DNA from: a virus
DNA: 28,279 bases
Reading direction: 5' to 3' (one strand)
IMG/VR virus record: IMGVR_UViG_3300021594_000265
Coordinates: 1 to 28,279 of that record
The notes beneath the pieces were generated by a model. That model saw only the letters and a list, made by a program, of their open reading frames with translations. It made no database searches and had not been told where the DNA came from. Of the stretch, positions 8,669 through 15,192 are shown piece by piece; the first letter of the stretch is position 1; the number at the start of each line of letters is the position of its first letter. The translations under genes were made by a program, and so were the position numbers.

Positions 8669-8974
8669 TTAGTGAAACCGCTCGCCATGGATAAGTTTCT
8701 TACCTACTGGCTTGGTAACCTTTTTCTTCTGTTCTTCTTCTTTTTTCTTCTGCGCCTCGGCAACATAGTCTCGAAGGCGTGGGTCTACGTCGCGCTTAGA
8801 GTTAACATACTGACCACCCATTGCGTTGTATCTAGAGTGAATCCAGTGCCCACGAGCAGGTGAGTTCTTGGAGAACTTACTATTTGCTTGAGCAGTAATC
8901 ATGTTCCAAAGTTTAGGATTAGCGGGTTCCCGCTCTTCCGTTTCCTTTGCTTCTTTTCCTCTAATCAGTGCCAT
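8669..8974 (-). CDS. Small basic phage protein between terminase and portal genes
   Basis: The protein has 101 residues and starts with an ATG eight bases behind AAGGA. A central block, NPKLWNMITAQANSKF followed by ARGHWIHSRYNAMGGQYV, looks like a compact conserved module with W24, W45 and a GGQY turn. The C-terminal third is a Lys/Glu/Gln coiled stretch (AQKKKEEEQKKK). I recall similar small proteins beside portal genes in marine phages but cannot name the family. It is predicted cytoplasmic or virion-internal. No enzyme motif is present. Confidence 0.75.
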   Translation of the reverse strand: MALIRGKEAKETEEREPANPKLWNMITAQANSKFSKNSPARGHWIHSRYNAMGGQYVNSKRDVDPRLRDYVAEAQKKKEEEQKKKVTKPVGKKLIHGERFH

Positions 8975-8998
8975 CGCTAATCCTTATAAAATGGGAAG

Positions 8999-9039
8999 CC
9001 CACCCCCGCAGCTGTTCGAATGTGCTGAACGGGGGTGGG
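8999..9039 (-). terminator. Strong hairpin, probable terminator or processing site
   Basis: The arms CCCACCCCCG (8999-9008) and CGGGGGTGGG (9030-9039) pair perfectly. A nested CAGC/GCTG pairing extends the stem. The minus-strand run after the hairpin is CTTCCCATTTTATAAGG, so the U-tract is displaced and poor. The hairpin may attenuate rather than fully terminate between the 132-aa and 101-aa genes. Confidence 0.5.
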
Positions 9040-9047
9040 AAACCTAA

Positions 9048-9446
9048 CTAGTCGTTTACTACAGCTGGGTTGCCAGACTTCTGTGGACCGCCGCTACGAT
9101 TAACTTCTTCGAAACGGTTGTCGCCATGGTCAGCAAACGCACCAGATGAAAAGTCGTTAAGACTTGCTGGTGCTGAAACCCATGCAGCAGAACCTACGTG
9201 AGCACGCTCACGCATTGTTTCTTCTGCAGTCTTTGTGTGAACAGCCTTATTACGATTTGGACGACCTGCAGCTGGTTCGTATCCCTGCATAGCACCAGTG
9301 GTGAACTGTGTTGGGATGTCTGTGTCTGTTGCAAGACCTTCTTCAAAGCGTAGTGGGCCACGCTGTCCTGGTGCAGCAGGTGACATCTTACGGTCGTAAG
9401 TGGTACCTGGATTCTCAGGGAACTTAGGTGTTGGGGCAATTGCCAT
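9048..9446 (-). CDS. Unknown phage protein, probably virion-associated
   Basis: The protein has 132 residues. The ATG follows AAGGAG. It is rich in Pro, Gly, Ala, Thr and Asn and has little predicted secondary structure: FPENPGTTYDRKMSPAAPGQ, then a RERAHVGSAAWVSAP segment and a DHGDNRFEEVNRSGGPQ end. There is no membrane segment or enzyme motif. It lies between terminase and portal, behind its own promoter-like site and ahead of a strong hairpin. It may therefore be made at a higher level than its neighbours, as a head protein would be. Function is unknown. Confidence 0.75.
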   Translation of the reverse strand: MAIAPTPKFPENPGTTYDRKMSPAAPGQRGPLRFEEGLATDTDIPTQFTTGAMQGYEPAAGRPNRNKAVHTKTAEETMRERAHVGSAAWVSAPASLNDFSSGAFADHGDNRFEEVNRSGGPQKSGNPAVVND

Positions 9447-9487
9447 TTTTTATACTCCTTATTAAAGGGTTGAGGACCTCGTGTAAA

Positions 9488-9516
9488 AGTGTCCTACTTA
9501 TTGGACGTAAAGTCAG
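9488..9516 (-). promoter_or_regulatory. Promoter-like site downstream of terminase
   Basis: The minus strand reads CTGACT, 17 bases, then GACACT. It differs by one base in each hexamer from the identical sites at 6876-6904 and 15161-15189. It lies in the 83-base gap between terminase and the 132-aa gene, with its predicted start point some 30-40 bases before that gene. Confidence 0.5.
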
Positions 9517-9529
9517 GCTAAACGGGTAA

Positions 9530-11116
9530 TTACCTGCTGAAGAACGGAGATGTTGACACCTCTACAGAAGGCATTGTTAGGTCTAAGGTTAGAGCGCAGG
9601 CTATTGCCAAAGAGTCTGCATAGTCATCGTGGGCATGGGCTTCATCAGGGGCATGGGCAAGAAAGTTAGGACCAGTAAATTTAGTTTCCAAATCCACCAT
9701 TTGTTGGTAAAAACGCTTCCATCTACGCAACTGACGAGTCTTAGCGTGGGCAGGCCATCCGACCATACGACGGTCAATAAGGGCCTTGAGGTGTTTCCAG
9801 CGCTTAGATTGCTCTGGCTGGCTACTGCCTATGGAATGTACTTCTGCTCTTGGGATGAGGAGTCGGAGTCTTTGTGCAACCGCATCACCCACGCCGTTAG
9901 CGTCAACCCCAACAGCAAGTACGTCGTAACTAGATAAGAAGTTAACGATTTGAAAATATTGGTCTTCCCAGTCATCACCTTGTAGCTCCAACCAATCTAG
10001 GACACGGTGGTCAAAATATCCAAACTCATCTGGACGGTCCCAATCTACCCAGACTACTGTTACAACTGTAGAGTCTAGCTTACGTGCGGGGTCAATACCA
10101 ACTACCACAGGGGAACGATGCCAAGCCTTTACAACCTGCTGAGAGGTGTCGCCCAGCTCATCCATAATAGCTGAGGTTACAAACATACCTCTTTCCAGCA
10201 ACCACTTACAGCAATATGACATCTGGAACTCGTCGGACTCTTCACCAATACGTAGTTTTTCTTTTTTTATGAACTTCTCGTAGTTAGCGTTGCACTTAGA
10301 TACGTCGCGGTAATCCCACTCAAAGTGGTTTTGGCGTTTTCCTCTAGTTGTCTGTCTGCGCTTGTTAATTTGAATAGAGCGATAGAAGTTGTTCTTATGC
10401 GTAGTTGGTGTGCCAGTCTTAACCATGGTTCCTGAGTAGTACGCAAGCATAGGGGAGATAGACTTGGTAACAACAAAGTCGTCAGCTTCTTGACACTCAT
10501 CAATAACAATAAGGTGGAAAGACTTAGATTCAATCTTTGCACGTGGGTTAGCGGTCATCATCATAAGGCTACTGCCCGAGTTTTTTAATTTAATCTGTCG
10601 TGTTACTCCAGGTACCTTACCCAGGCTGTCATCAATCTCTGGGTCACCTAAGATTTCTAGCGCACGTTCACTAGTAAGCCTATTAACAGTACGGCCGAAC
10701 AGTGTTTCTACCTGGCCTTCAACTGGGGCAAACATACCAATCCACACACCGTTTATAAACTTACCTAGTAGGTCTGGATACATCTTTGCAAGGCGTGGCA
10801 AAAGCACCATTAGCGTTGCTACGGTATTAGCAATTGTTTCAGACTTACCTGACTGACGTGCTGCTAATGCAGTTATTTCTTCACCGTCGTTAATAAGTAC
10901 AGACTCAATGATACGACGCGCAAGCGGCATTTGATAAGGGTGTAGCTCATGCCCAACTAGGGCGTTCATAAACTCAATGCAACGGTCTATTAATTTATTT
11001 ACAAACTCTTTAGACAGTTCATCAAGTTCTACCTCTTCATCCTCGGGCTCTACTTCCTCTGGGATGTCAGGTAGGAACTCATCTTCATCTTCTTCTAACA
11101 CAATGTTGTTGTCCAT
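9530..11116 (-). CDS. terL: Terminase large subunit (packaging ATPase-nuclease)
   Basis: The protein has 528 residues. The ATPase Walker A is at residues 86-92 (ARQSGKS), and the Walker B IVIDE is at 203-207. A TGTPTTHKN coupling segment follows at 234-242. The RNase H-like nuclease has its acidic residues in VVGIDPA (Asp342), VGVDANG (Asp405) and the HDDYADS motif (Asp497/Asp498/Asp501). It translocates DNA into the procapsid through the portal and cuts genome ends. Residues 1-37 form an unusually acidic leader with about 19 Asp/Glu. AAGG precedes the ATG. No small terminase subunit was recognised nearby, although one of the small upstream genes could be a diverged one. A terminator just upstream separates it from those genes. 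Confidence 0.95.
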   Translation of the reverse strand: MDNNIVLEEDEDEFLPDIPEEVEPEDEEVELDELSKEFVNKLIDRCIEFMNALVGHELHPYQMPLARRIIESVLINDGEEITALAARQSGKSETIANTVATLMVLLPRLAKMYPDLLGKFINGVWIGMFAPVEGQVETLFGRTVNRLTSERALEILGDPEIDDSLGKVPGVTRQIKLKNSGSSLMMMTANPRAKIESKSFHLIVIDECQEADDFVVTKSISPMLAYYSGTMVKTGTPTTHKNNFYRSIQINKRRQTTRGKRQNHFEWDYRDVSKCNANYEKFIKKEKLRIGEESDEFQMSYCCKWLLERGMFVTSAIMDELGDTSQQVVKAWHRSPVVVGIDPARKLDSTVVTVVWVDWDRPDEFGYFDHRVLDWLELQGDDWEDQYFQIVNFLSSYDVLAVGVDANGVGDAVAQRLRLLIPRAEVHSIGSSQPEQSKRWKHLKALIDRRMVGWPAHAKTRQLRRWKRFYQQMVDLETKFTGPNFLAHAPDEAHAHDDYADSLAIACALTLDLTMPSVEVSTSPFFSR

Positions 11117-11140
11117 AATAACCTTAGTCTAGAGTAAAAC

Positions 11141-11172
11141 AAAAACCCTGTGCTGGTAAGCACAGGGTTTTT
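11141..11172. terminator. Perfect-stem bidirectional terminator upstream of terminase
   Basis: A 14-bp perfect inverted repeat (AAAAACCCTGTGCT / AGCACAGGGTTTTT) encloses a GGTA loop. Read on the minus strand it ends the transcript of the small genes at 11216-12709 before terminase. It is symmetrical and would also work on the plus strand. Confidence 0.85.
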
Positions 11173-11215
11173 GCACCATCACACGGAAGTAGAAGAGAGA
11201 GGTAGATATAGTATA

Positions 11216-11458
11216 TCAGCGAGTCATGCGTGCGTGCAACTCGTGGGTTACAGCATGGACGGCTTCAGCACCCTTTAAGGCCTCTTCCAAATATACGGAG
11301 TCTCTGCTCTTTGTGTACATAGACAGGCATTTGCCAACTTCAGTTAGCGCCTGGTCAATCCAGGACTCAAGCTCTCCTGTAGGTATCCTGGAAACCCTTT
11401 TTGCCAGCTTTTCTGGAAAGGGCTTATCCCAAGGTTCCTTTTTAAAAAAACTCATCAT
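11216..11458 (-). CDS. Small unknown protein
   Basis: The protein has 80 residues and is helical and charged (LAKRVSRIPTGELESWIDQ, YLEEALKGAEAVHAVTHEL). Two consecutive ATG codons are possible starts; the first is kept, and both lie behind GAGGACGG. It overlaps the preceding gene by 17 bases. No family is recognised. A role as a small terminase subunit or DNA-binding accessory is conceivable from its helical content and position just before terminase, but nothing in the sequence shows it. Confidence 0.7.
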   Translation of the reverse strand: MMSFFKKEPWDKPFPEKLAKRVSRIPTGELESWIDQALTEVGKCLSMYTKSRDSVYLEEALKGAEAVHAVTHELHARMTR

Positions 11459-11732
11459 ATTTACCGTCCTCTGGTACCCAAGCTTTTCTACCCTTCATAG
11501 CGTCTAAGACTATCCTATCGATAGCCTCATCGTCATCAAGGGATATTACAGGTCTTTTATAAAAAAGGCCAACATAGTAACCAGGCTCAGTAAAAGGCAA
11601 CCTAAAGACTAGACACTTACCTTTTCTAAATGGGTAATCAGTTTCTTGGGTAGAGCCGACCTCTACCACAGGCAATAGTTTTTTATGCCAGTATCGTAGT
11701 TTTCCGCCGTATAGTGGTCCGATAGTTTGCAT
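11442..11732 (-). CDS. Small unknown protein
   Basis: The protein has 96 residues and looks like an alpha/beta mix: GGKLRYWHKKLLPVVEVGS, a KGKCLVFRLPFTEPGYYVGLFY strand region, then DDDEAIDRIVLDAMKGRKAW. The start overlaps the previous stop by one base (TAATG) behind AAGGCGAC, so translation is probably coupled. There are no membrane segments and no motif I can name. Confidence 0.7.
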   Translation of the reverse strand: MQTIGPLYGGKLRYWHKKLLPVVEVGSTQETDYPFRKGKCLVFRLPFTEPGYYVGLFYKRPVISLDDDEAIDRIVLDAMKGRKAWVPEDGKYDEFF

Positions 11733-12229
11733 TAGTCGCCTTGTTGCCGTCTCTCGTCTAAGCCTTCTTCTAATATTAAGGTCTGTTGAAGTCTAGCAGA
11801 AGACTCAGCAGCGTACTCAAATCTTGTTCTTTGCTCTTCTGTCATCTCTAATGGGTCTGCTGGTCCCATATGCGGCCATCGGTCTAAACCACTTGACGCT
11901 AGGTACTTGCCAGTAGAGTCGGTGTTCTTTAAGTTTTCAAAGTGCGACACTGGGCAGTTTTCATACTCCCACCATGCACCATCCCTAAATACAACATATA
12001 AAGAGCGCTTATCAAAATCATAAGCAATTGCCTTTGCTCTTGGTCGTATTGGGTTTGTAGTGTTAGCAGCTAGCTGCTTAAACCCCTCTGATGGAACAGC
12101 AACTTGGAAGCGCTGGTCTACAGGGGTTTCGACACCAATCTTATCGGCCATACCTTGAGCAAGGTTTAGGATTCTATTAAACCGCTCTTCTTGGTCTTCA
12201 AAGTAACGACCCTTTTTGTTTTTAGCCAC
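11732..12229 (-). CDS. KTSC-domain protein
   Basis: The protein has 165 residues and starts at GTG (12229) behind GAGGA, overlapping the preceding gene by eight bases. Residues 60-116 match the KTSC pattern: RAKAIAYDFDKRSLYVVFRDG, then WWEYENCPVSHFENLKN and STGKYLASSGLD. KTSC is a small domain found alone or fused to nucleic-acid-related proteins; its role in phages is not established. The N-terminal 50 residues are helical and charged, and the C-terminal 45 are Glu/Arg/Gln rich and probably helical. It sits in the five-gene unit before terminase. Confidence 0.75.
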   Translation of the reverse strand: MAKNKKGRYFEDQEERFNRILNLAQGMADKIGVETPVDQRFQVAVPSEGFKQLAANTTNPIRPRAKAIAYDFDKRSLYVVFRDGAWWEYENCPVSHFENLKNTDSTGKYLASSGLDRWPHMGPADPLEMTEEQRTRFEYAAESSARLQQTLILEEGLDERRQQGD

Positions 12230-12488
12230 AGATATGGTCCTCGGTTTCAGACTCTCTTACTCTCACCAAACAACGGGCACAGCGAAGGTACTTCTCTGGT
12301 TTAAAGTTGTTTTGTGCAGTAGCGCCAGGTTCAAACTCTACATGTTCAGACGCGCTAATAATCTCAGGTTCAGCGAACATCTCATCAGGAAACGGACCTC
12401 TAGGGGCAGTTACCTTTTTAGGAACGGGGTGGGTTTGAACGGCCTGTCGTCTATCTACGCGTACTGCGAAGATTGGCTCATCAAACAT
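12222..12488 (-). CDS. Small protein with C-terminal zinc-knuckle-like motif
   Basis: The protein has 88 residues. A Pro-rich, poorly structured N-terminus (residues 15-40) is followed by a C-terminal CARC...DHIC motif with ligands Cys70, Cys73, His85 and Cys87, consistent with one zinc ion. The start overlaps the preceding stop (TAATG). It is one of a series of short Cys-containing proteins in this phage. Protein or nucleic-acid binding is likely, but the partner is unknown. Confidence 0.75.
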   Translation of the reverse strand: MFDEPIFAVRVDRRQAVQTHPVPKKVTAPRGPFPDEMFAEPEIISASEHVEFEPGATAQNNFKPEKYLRCARCLVRVRESETEDHICG

Positions 12489-12709
12489 TACTCGGCCTTA
12501 GGTTCCTCTACAGGCTCTTCTTCTTTTGTAGCCTTCTTTTTAGACGGCTTCTCTTCAATAAATTCTACAAGCGGGAAGTGACCGCTATCAGCACGTGCTT
12601 GTAACCAGTTTGGTAAACAAGGTGCACAGTAATTAACTGGGTTTACTCCAGGGTCTGCATGTGTATATAGAGCATCTTTATCACAGTTATCGCATTTTAC
12701 TTTTGCCAT
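12488..12709 (-). CDS. Small zinc-ribbon protein with acidic tail
   Basis: The protein has 73 residues. Two CxxC pairs (Cys6/Cys9 and Cys28/Cys31) form a zinc ribbon. A C-terminal KPSKKKATKEEEPVEEPKAE tail is highly charged and disordered-looking. A strong AGGAGG precedes the ATG, making this the first gene of the unit that runs to the terminator before terminase. No promoter is clear upstream, and a terminator precedes it, so some read-through or a weak promoter must supply transcription. Function is unknown. Confidence 0.78.
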   Translation of the reverse strand: MAKVKCDNCDKDALYTHADPGVNPVNYCAPCLPNWLQARADSGHFPLVEFIEEKPSKKKATKEEEPVEEPKAE

Positions 12710-12723
12710 CGGGTCCTCCTAAT

Positions 12724-12754
12724 AAAAATGGGAGGGCGGTTTGCCGCCCTCCCA
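12724..12754 (-). terminator. Intrinsic terminator after the holin-like gene
   Basis: The 11-bp arms TGGGAGGGCGG/CCGCCCTCCCA (12729-12739, 12744-12754) have a four-base loop and are followed on the minus strand by TTTTTAT. This is a classical strong terminator for the two small membrane-protein genes. Confidence 0.9.
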
Positions 12755-12759
12755 CTAGT

Positions 12760-12954
12760 TTACTTGGAAGCTCCGATTCCGTAAGCCTTATCTTTAGGAT
12801 TTAAGGCCTTGGCTAGAGGACCGACTAGACCAGCAATAAACGCATTAACGAGTACTGAAGGCTCAGTCTGACCTGCCATGTATAGTGCTACAACGGAAGC
12901 GAGCGCAGCGCGGATATATGACCCTGCAGCTGCTACTAGTTGTTCTTTATTCAT
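12760..12954 (-). CDS. Putative holin, small membrane protein
   Basis: The protein has 64 residues. Two hydrophobic segments (about residues 14-28 and 35-50), separated by a short turn AGQTEPS, follow an MNKEQLVAAAGSYIR start. A NPKDKAYGIGASK hydrophilic end faces the cytoplasm. Similar short proteins are annotated as holins in actinobacterial and marine phages. It sits beside a second membrane protein and near the lysozyme gene. It has a strong AAAGGAGC ribosome binding site with a possible hairpin just upstream, and a strong terminator behind. Confidence 0.65.
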   Translation of the reverse strand: MNKEQLVAAAGSYIRAALASVVALYMAGQTEPSVLVNAFIAGLVGPLAKALNPKDKAYGIGASK

Positions 12955-12965
12955 CTTGCTCCTTT

Positions 12966-12988
12966 TACCCCTTGTGATAGTGGGGGTA
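12966..12988 (-). promoter_or_regulatory. Possible hairpin next to the holin ribosome binding site
   Basis: TACCCC (minus strand, 12983-12988) pairs with GGGGTA (12966-12971) across an 11-base loop, ending two bases before the AAAGGAGC site of the holin-like gene. It could tune holin translation, but a 6-bp stem may also be chance. Confidence 0.3.
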
Positions 12989-12996
12989 TAGGAATA

Positions 12997-13248
12997 CTAC
13001 TCGTTCTTTCCAATTTCCGCTAGGTGCTGGGTGAACTGGCCTTCCAGCTTAGCGACGCTAATACGTAGCTCAGTAATCTCTGAGTGGATTTGATTGACGG
13101 TATCTTTCATACTGCCCCCGCCGTTGGGCTTAAGTTCGTGAACAAAGTTCTTCAGGTATGACTTTAATACCCATGATGTGGCTGCGATGATAGCAGCTCC
13201 AAAAGCTGCGAATCCTGAGAGGACGCCAGCCCATTCAACTAATGACAT
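12997..13248 (-). CDS. Small membrane protein with coiled-coil tail, lysis-related candidate
   Basis: The protein has 83 residues. One strong membrane segment (about residues 5-30, GVLSGFAAFGAAIIAATSWVL) is followed by a basic KSYLKNF and a cytoplasmic or periplasmic helix (residues 48-78, VNQIHSEITELRISVAKLEGQF) with coiled-coil character. This architecture is common in phage holin/antiholin-type proteins next to lysis genes. It is transcribed divergently from the lysozyme gene and lies 42 bases from the holin-like gene. A second holin, antiholin or spacer protein is possible. Confidence 0.6.
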   Translation of the reverse strand: MSLVEWAGVLSGFAAFGAAIIAATSWVLKSYLKNFVHELKPNGGGSMKDTVNQIHSEITELRISVAKLEGQFTQHLAEIGKNE

Positions 13249-13464
13249 ATCTCATTCTCTTTCTAATATAGAGTATTGATATGTGTCGTCCGATATGCAT
13301 AAAAAATGCGGAAATACGTACATATAGTAAATACTTAAATAACGTTTTTGTCACATTAAACAAAATATATTTACTTCGGCTTGACTCTTGCCGTAACTCT
13401 GTGGCAGTCTAGTTCTTGAAAGGCTCCAGTAATGGAGCCTTTTGCTACTGAGAGGAGCAATCAA
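13249..13464. promoter_or_regulatory. Divergent control region between membrane-protein genes and lysozyme
   Basis: This 216-base gap is the only divergent junction in the window and is AT-rich at 13300-13375. For the plus strand the best promoter candidate is TTGACT (13381-13386) with CAGTCT 18 bases later (13405-13410), which would start the RNA right at the stem-loop at 13419. A weaker plus candidate is TTGATA (13276) with TAAAAA 18 bases on. For the minus strand GTGACA (complement of 13349-13354) and TACTAT (complement of 13324-13329) are 19 bases apart. None matches the CTGACA-17-GACAAT pattern exactly. Confidence 0.45.
13419..13442 (+). promoter_or_regulatory. Strong leader stem-loop of the lysozyme gene
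   Basis: AAAGGCTCCA-GTAA-TGGAGCCTTT is a perfect 10-bp stem with a GTAA loop, nine bases before the AGAGGAG ribosome binding site. It could be a 5'-terminal RNA stabiliser, or an attenuator since four T follow. Its tip CCAGTAATGG recurs in the scaffold leader. The ATG inside the stem (13432) is in frame with the gene but would be buried. Confidence 0.6.
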
Positions 13465-14001
13465 ATGCTTAATATCAGAAAAGATACAATGGATAAAGTG
13501 GCTGTATTTGCAATGTACACACTGTTGATAGGAGGCCTACCGCACGCAATTGCTAACGCAAATGAAGCGGATGGGACGACTGTAACAGTACAAGTAGATG
13601 CTGTGGACCCACTTGACCAGTACAGAGGAGCAAAAGAACTGTCAGATACAGAACTAGTTGACCTGCTTAGCGCGGTTGGTTTTGAGGGAAAAGCCCTCAA
13701 GGTCGCCTACGCGGTTGCTAAGAAAGAATCTAACGGTCGCCCCTTAGCCCATAACGGAGATGTCTCCACAGGTGACAATTCCTACGGGATGTTCCAGATT
13801 AATATGCTGGGAAGTCTCGGAGAAGATAGACGGGAGAAATTTGACCTCAAAACAAATAAGGAACTCTTTGACCCCGTGGTTAATGCAGAAATAGCTTTCT
13901 ACATGACTAACGGTGGAAAAGACTGGTCCTCCTGGAAAGTGTACCCAGGCCAGACGAATGGAAAAAGATACGAGGAACACCTAAAGGCGTTCCCTAACTA
14001 A
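13465..14001 (+). CDS. Exported lysozyme-like transglycosylase (endolysin candidate)
   Basis: The protein has 178 residues from the ATG at 13465, which follows AGAGGAG. An in-frame ATG at 13432 lies inside a stem-loop and has no ribosome binding site. Residues 1-32 form a signal peptide: basic start, hydrophobic VAVFAMYTLLIGGL, and an Ala-x-Ala cut near residue 32. The catalytic domain has the lysozyme/SLT pattern, with AVAKKESNGRP carrying the likely catalytic Glu88, then SYGMFQINM at 106-114 and AEIAFYMTNGGKDWSSWKVY at 141-160. It should cleave the glycan strands of peptidoglycan. It is the only plus-strand gene seen. The signal peptide suggests export without a classical holin, or control by the nearby membrane proteins. 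A bidirectional terminator follows. Confidence 0.88.
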   Translation: MLNIRKDTMDKVAVFAMYTLLIGGLPHAIANANEADGTTVTVQVDAVDPLDQYRGAKELSDTELVDLLSAVGFEGKALKVAYAVAKKESNGRPLAHNGDVSTGDNSYGMFQINMLGSLGEDRREKFDLKTNKELFDPVVNAEIAFYMTNGGKDWSSWKVYPGQTNGKRYEEHLKAFPN

Positions 14002-14015
14002 TAACCCTTTAAATA

Positions 14016-14048
14016 AAAAAGCCCCCAGCCATTGGCTGGGGGCTTTTT
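14016..14048. terminator. Bidirectional terminator between convergent genes
   Basis: The arms AAAAAGCCCCCAGCC and GGCTGGGGGCTTTTT (15 bp) flank a three-base loop. It ends both the plus-strand lysozyme transcript and the minus-strand PASTA-protein transcript. Confidence 0.93.
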
Positions 14049-14058
14049 GCTTGGGTGC

Positions 14059-15105
14059 TTATGAAGCTGTTGCCCAAGGTGTAATTGAGATTGTTGCTGT
14101 TGAAAGAACATTTGCTGTTCCTGCCGCAACTGTCTGGGACTTGATAGTTCCAGCAACTGCCACAACTGAACCTGTAATAGCTGAAAGAGCCAAGACTGTG
14201 GTTGCTGTGGTTGTAACTGTGAAGGTGTTGTCTGTAAGGCGTGTAACTGTGTAGGTGCCGTTGACTGAAGCATCGACAGAAGAAAGCGTGACCTTGTTGC
14301 CAGTAACATAGCCGTGTGAGGCTGCGGTAATGGTTGTGGTTGTCTGACCAGCTGTGCGTGCTGCTGCTGTAACGGTTACAGCTGCGTTTGTAGCTGCTGA
14401 AGCTGTAGTGATGTTAGCTGCTTCGTAACCAGCGTCCTTAAGCTCATCAAGAGCTAGAGCTGTTGTCTCACCAAGTACGTTAGGTACTACGATGAATGTG
14501 ATTCCAGCGCCGTCATATGCTGTAAGAGCGTTTGTTGGCTGAACCTTGCCGTACCACTGTCCTGTAATTTCACCAGCGTTAGCTGCGTTAGTTACTGTGA
14601 ACTTTAGTGCGTCTGCTGAAGCAACTGTTGCTGAAGATAGGTTGTATGCAGAGGCTGTTAGGCCTGTGATGTTTACAACGTCGCCAGCTGAAAGCTTGTT
14701 CTGTGATGTGTATGTAACAGTTGTGCCGTTACCTGAAGCTGCTGTAATCATGTAGTTACCTGCGCCTGGTAGGAATGATGGGTAATCGTTCCATTCAGCT
14801 TCTGCAACTGTGTGGTTATTGCTAGTTGCAGGGACTAGACGTGCGCTTGGGTTGGTGGTGTAGCCAGACCAGTCGTAGTTCTGGCTTGCATCAGCAGCTA
14901 CAACAGTTGTAGTGCCTCCGTCTGTGCGCTCGTCGTTTGGCTGCATAGGGTAGTTACCCCATACGAAATCTACTCGAACGTTTCCTGCTGAGTCGGTAGA
15001 GTTACCGACGTTGTTAGTTCCAGCTGGGGTGTTACCGACAGCAATGGCGTAAGCGCCAGTAGCTAGGTCTGAACCCACTGGTAGTGGTGAGTTATAACTT
15101 GACAT
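14059..15105 (-). CDS. Virion protein with split PASTA domain and two beta-rich inserts
   Basis: The protein has 348 residues. Residues 1-115 are a Gly/Asn/Asp-rich lead (PVGSDLATGAYAIAVGNTP and after). Residues 118-172 and about 244-312 are two related beta modules with the pattern T(x)xHGY/LSxGxxVxxxx(v/l)..nGtYtVt..dntFTVT. Residues 204-241 read as the first half of a PASTA domain (VVPNVLGETTALALDELKDAG). Residues 318-343 read as its second half (GTIKSQTVAAGT, then STATISITPW). PASTA domains bind peptidoglycan or muropeptides, so a wall-binding virion or adhesin role is likely. It has its own promoter-like site and a terminator, hence is a single-gene unit. The ribosome binding site is weak (ATAGGT). 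Confidence 0.75.
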   Translation of the reverse strand: MSSYNSPLPVGSDLATGAYAIAVGNTPAGTNNVGNSTDSAGNVRVDFVWGNYPMQPNDERTDGGTTTVVAADASQNYDWSGYTTNPSARLVPATSNNHTVAEAEWNDYPSFLPGAGNYMITAASGNGTTVTYTSQNKLSAGDVVNITGLTASAYNLSSATVASADALKFTVTNAANAGEITGQWYGKVQPTNALTAYDGAGITFIVVPNVLGETTALALDELKDAGYEAANITTASAATNAAVTVTAAARTAGQTTTTITAASHGYVTGNKVTLSSVDASVNGTYTVTRLTDNTFTVTTTATTVLALSAITGSVVAVAGTIKSQTVAAGTANVLSTATISITPWATAS

Positions 15106-15160
15106 TTTTACCTATTCTCTAGAGTGGTAGTGACGCCTGATATCGGGGGCGCTGGCTACT

Positions 15161-15189
15161 ATTGTCTAAGAGAACGAGGTAACTGTCAG
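15161..15189 (-). promoter_or_regulatory. Promoter-like site for the split-PASTA virion gene
   Basis: The minus strand reads CTGACA, 17 bases, GACAAT, then AG. It is identical in both hexamers and in spacing to 6876-6904. The RNA would begin with a stretch that can fold (GTAG..CTAC closing GCGCC..GGCGT) before the start codon 56 bases on. Confidence 0.6.
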
Positions 15190-15192
15190 CCT

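Noticed and set aside
9009-9027. TTCGAA-containing loop resembling a tRNA T-arm
   Set aside because: The surrounding bases form a simple long hairpin; no acceptor, D or anticodon arms are present.
13432-13464. Upstream in-frame ATG of the lysozyme gene
   Set aside because: It is buried in a 10-bp stem and lacks a ribosome binding site; the ATG at 13465 has AGAGGAG and begins a signal peptide.
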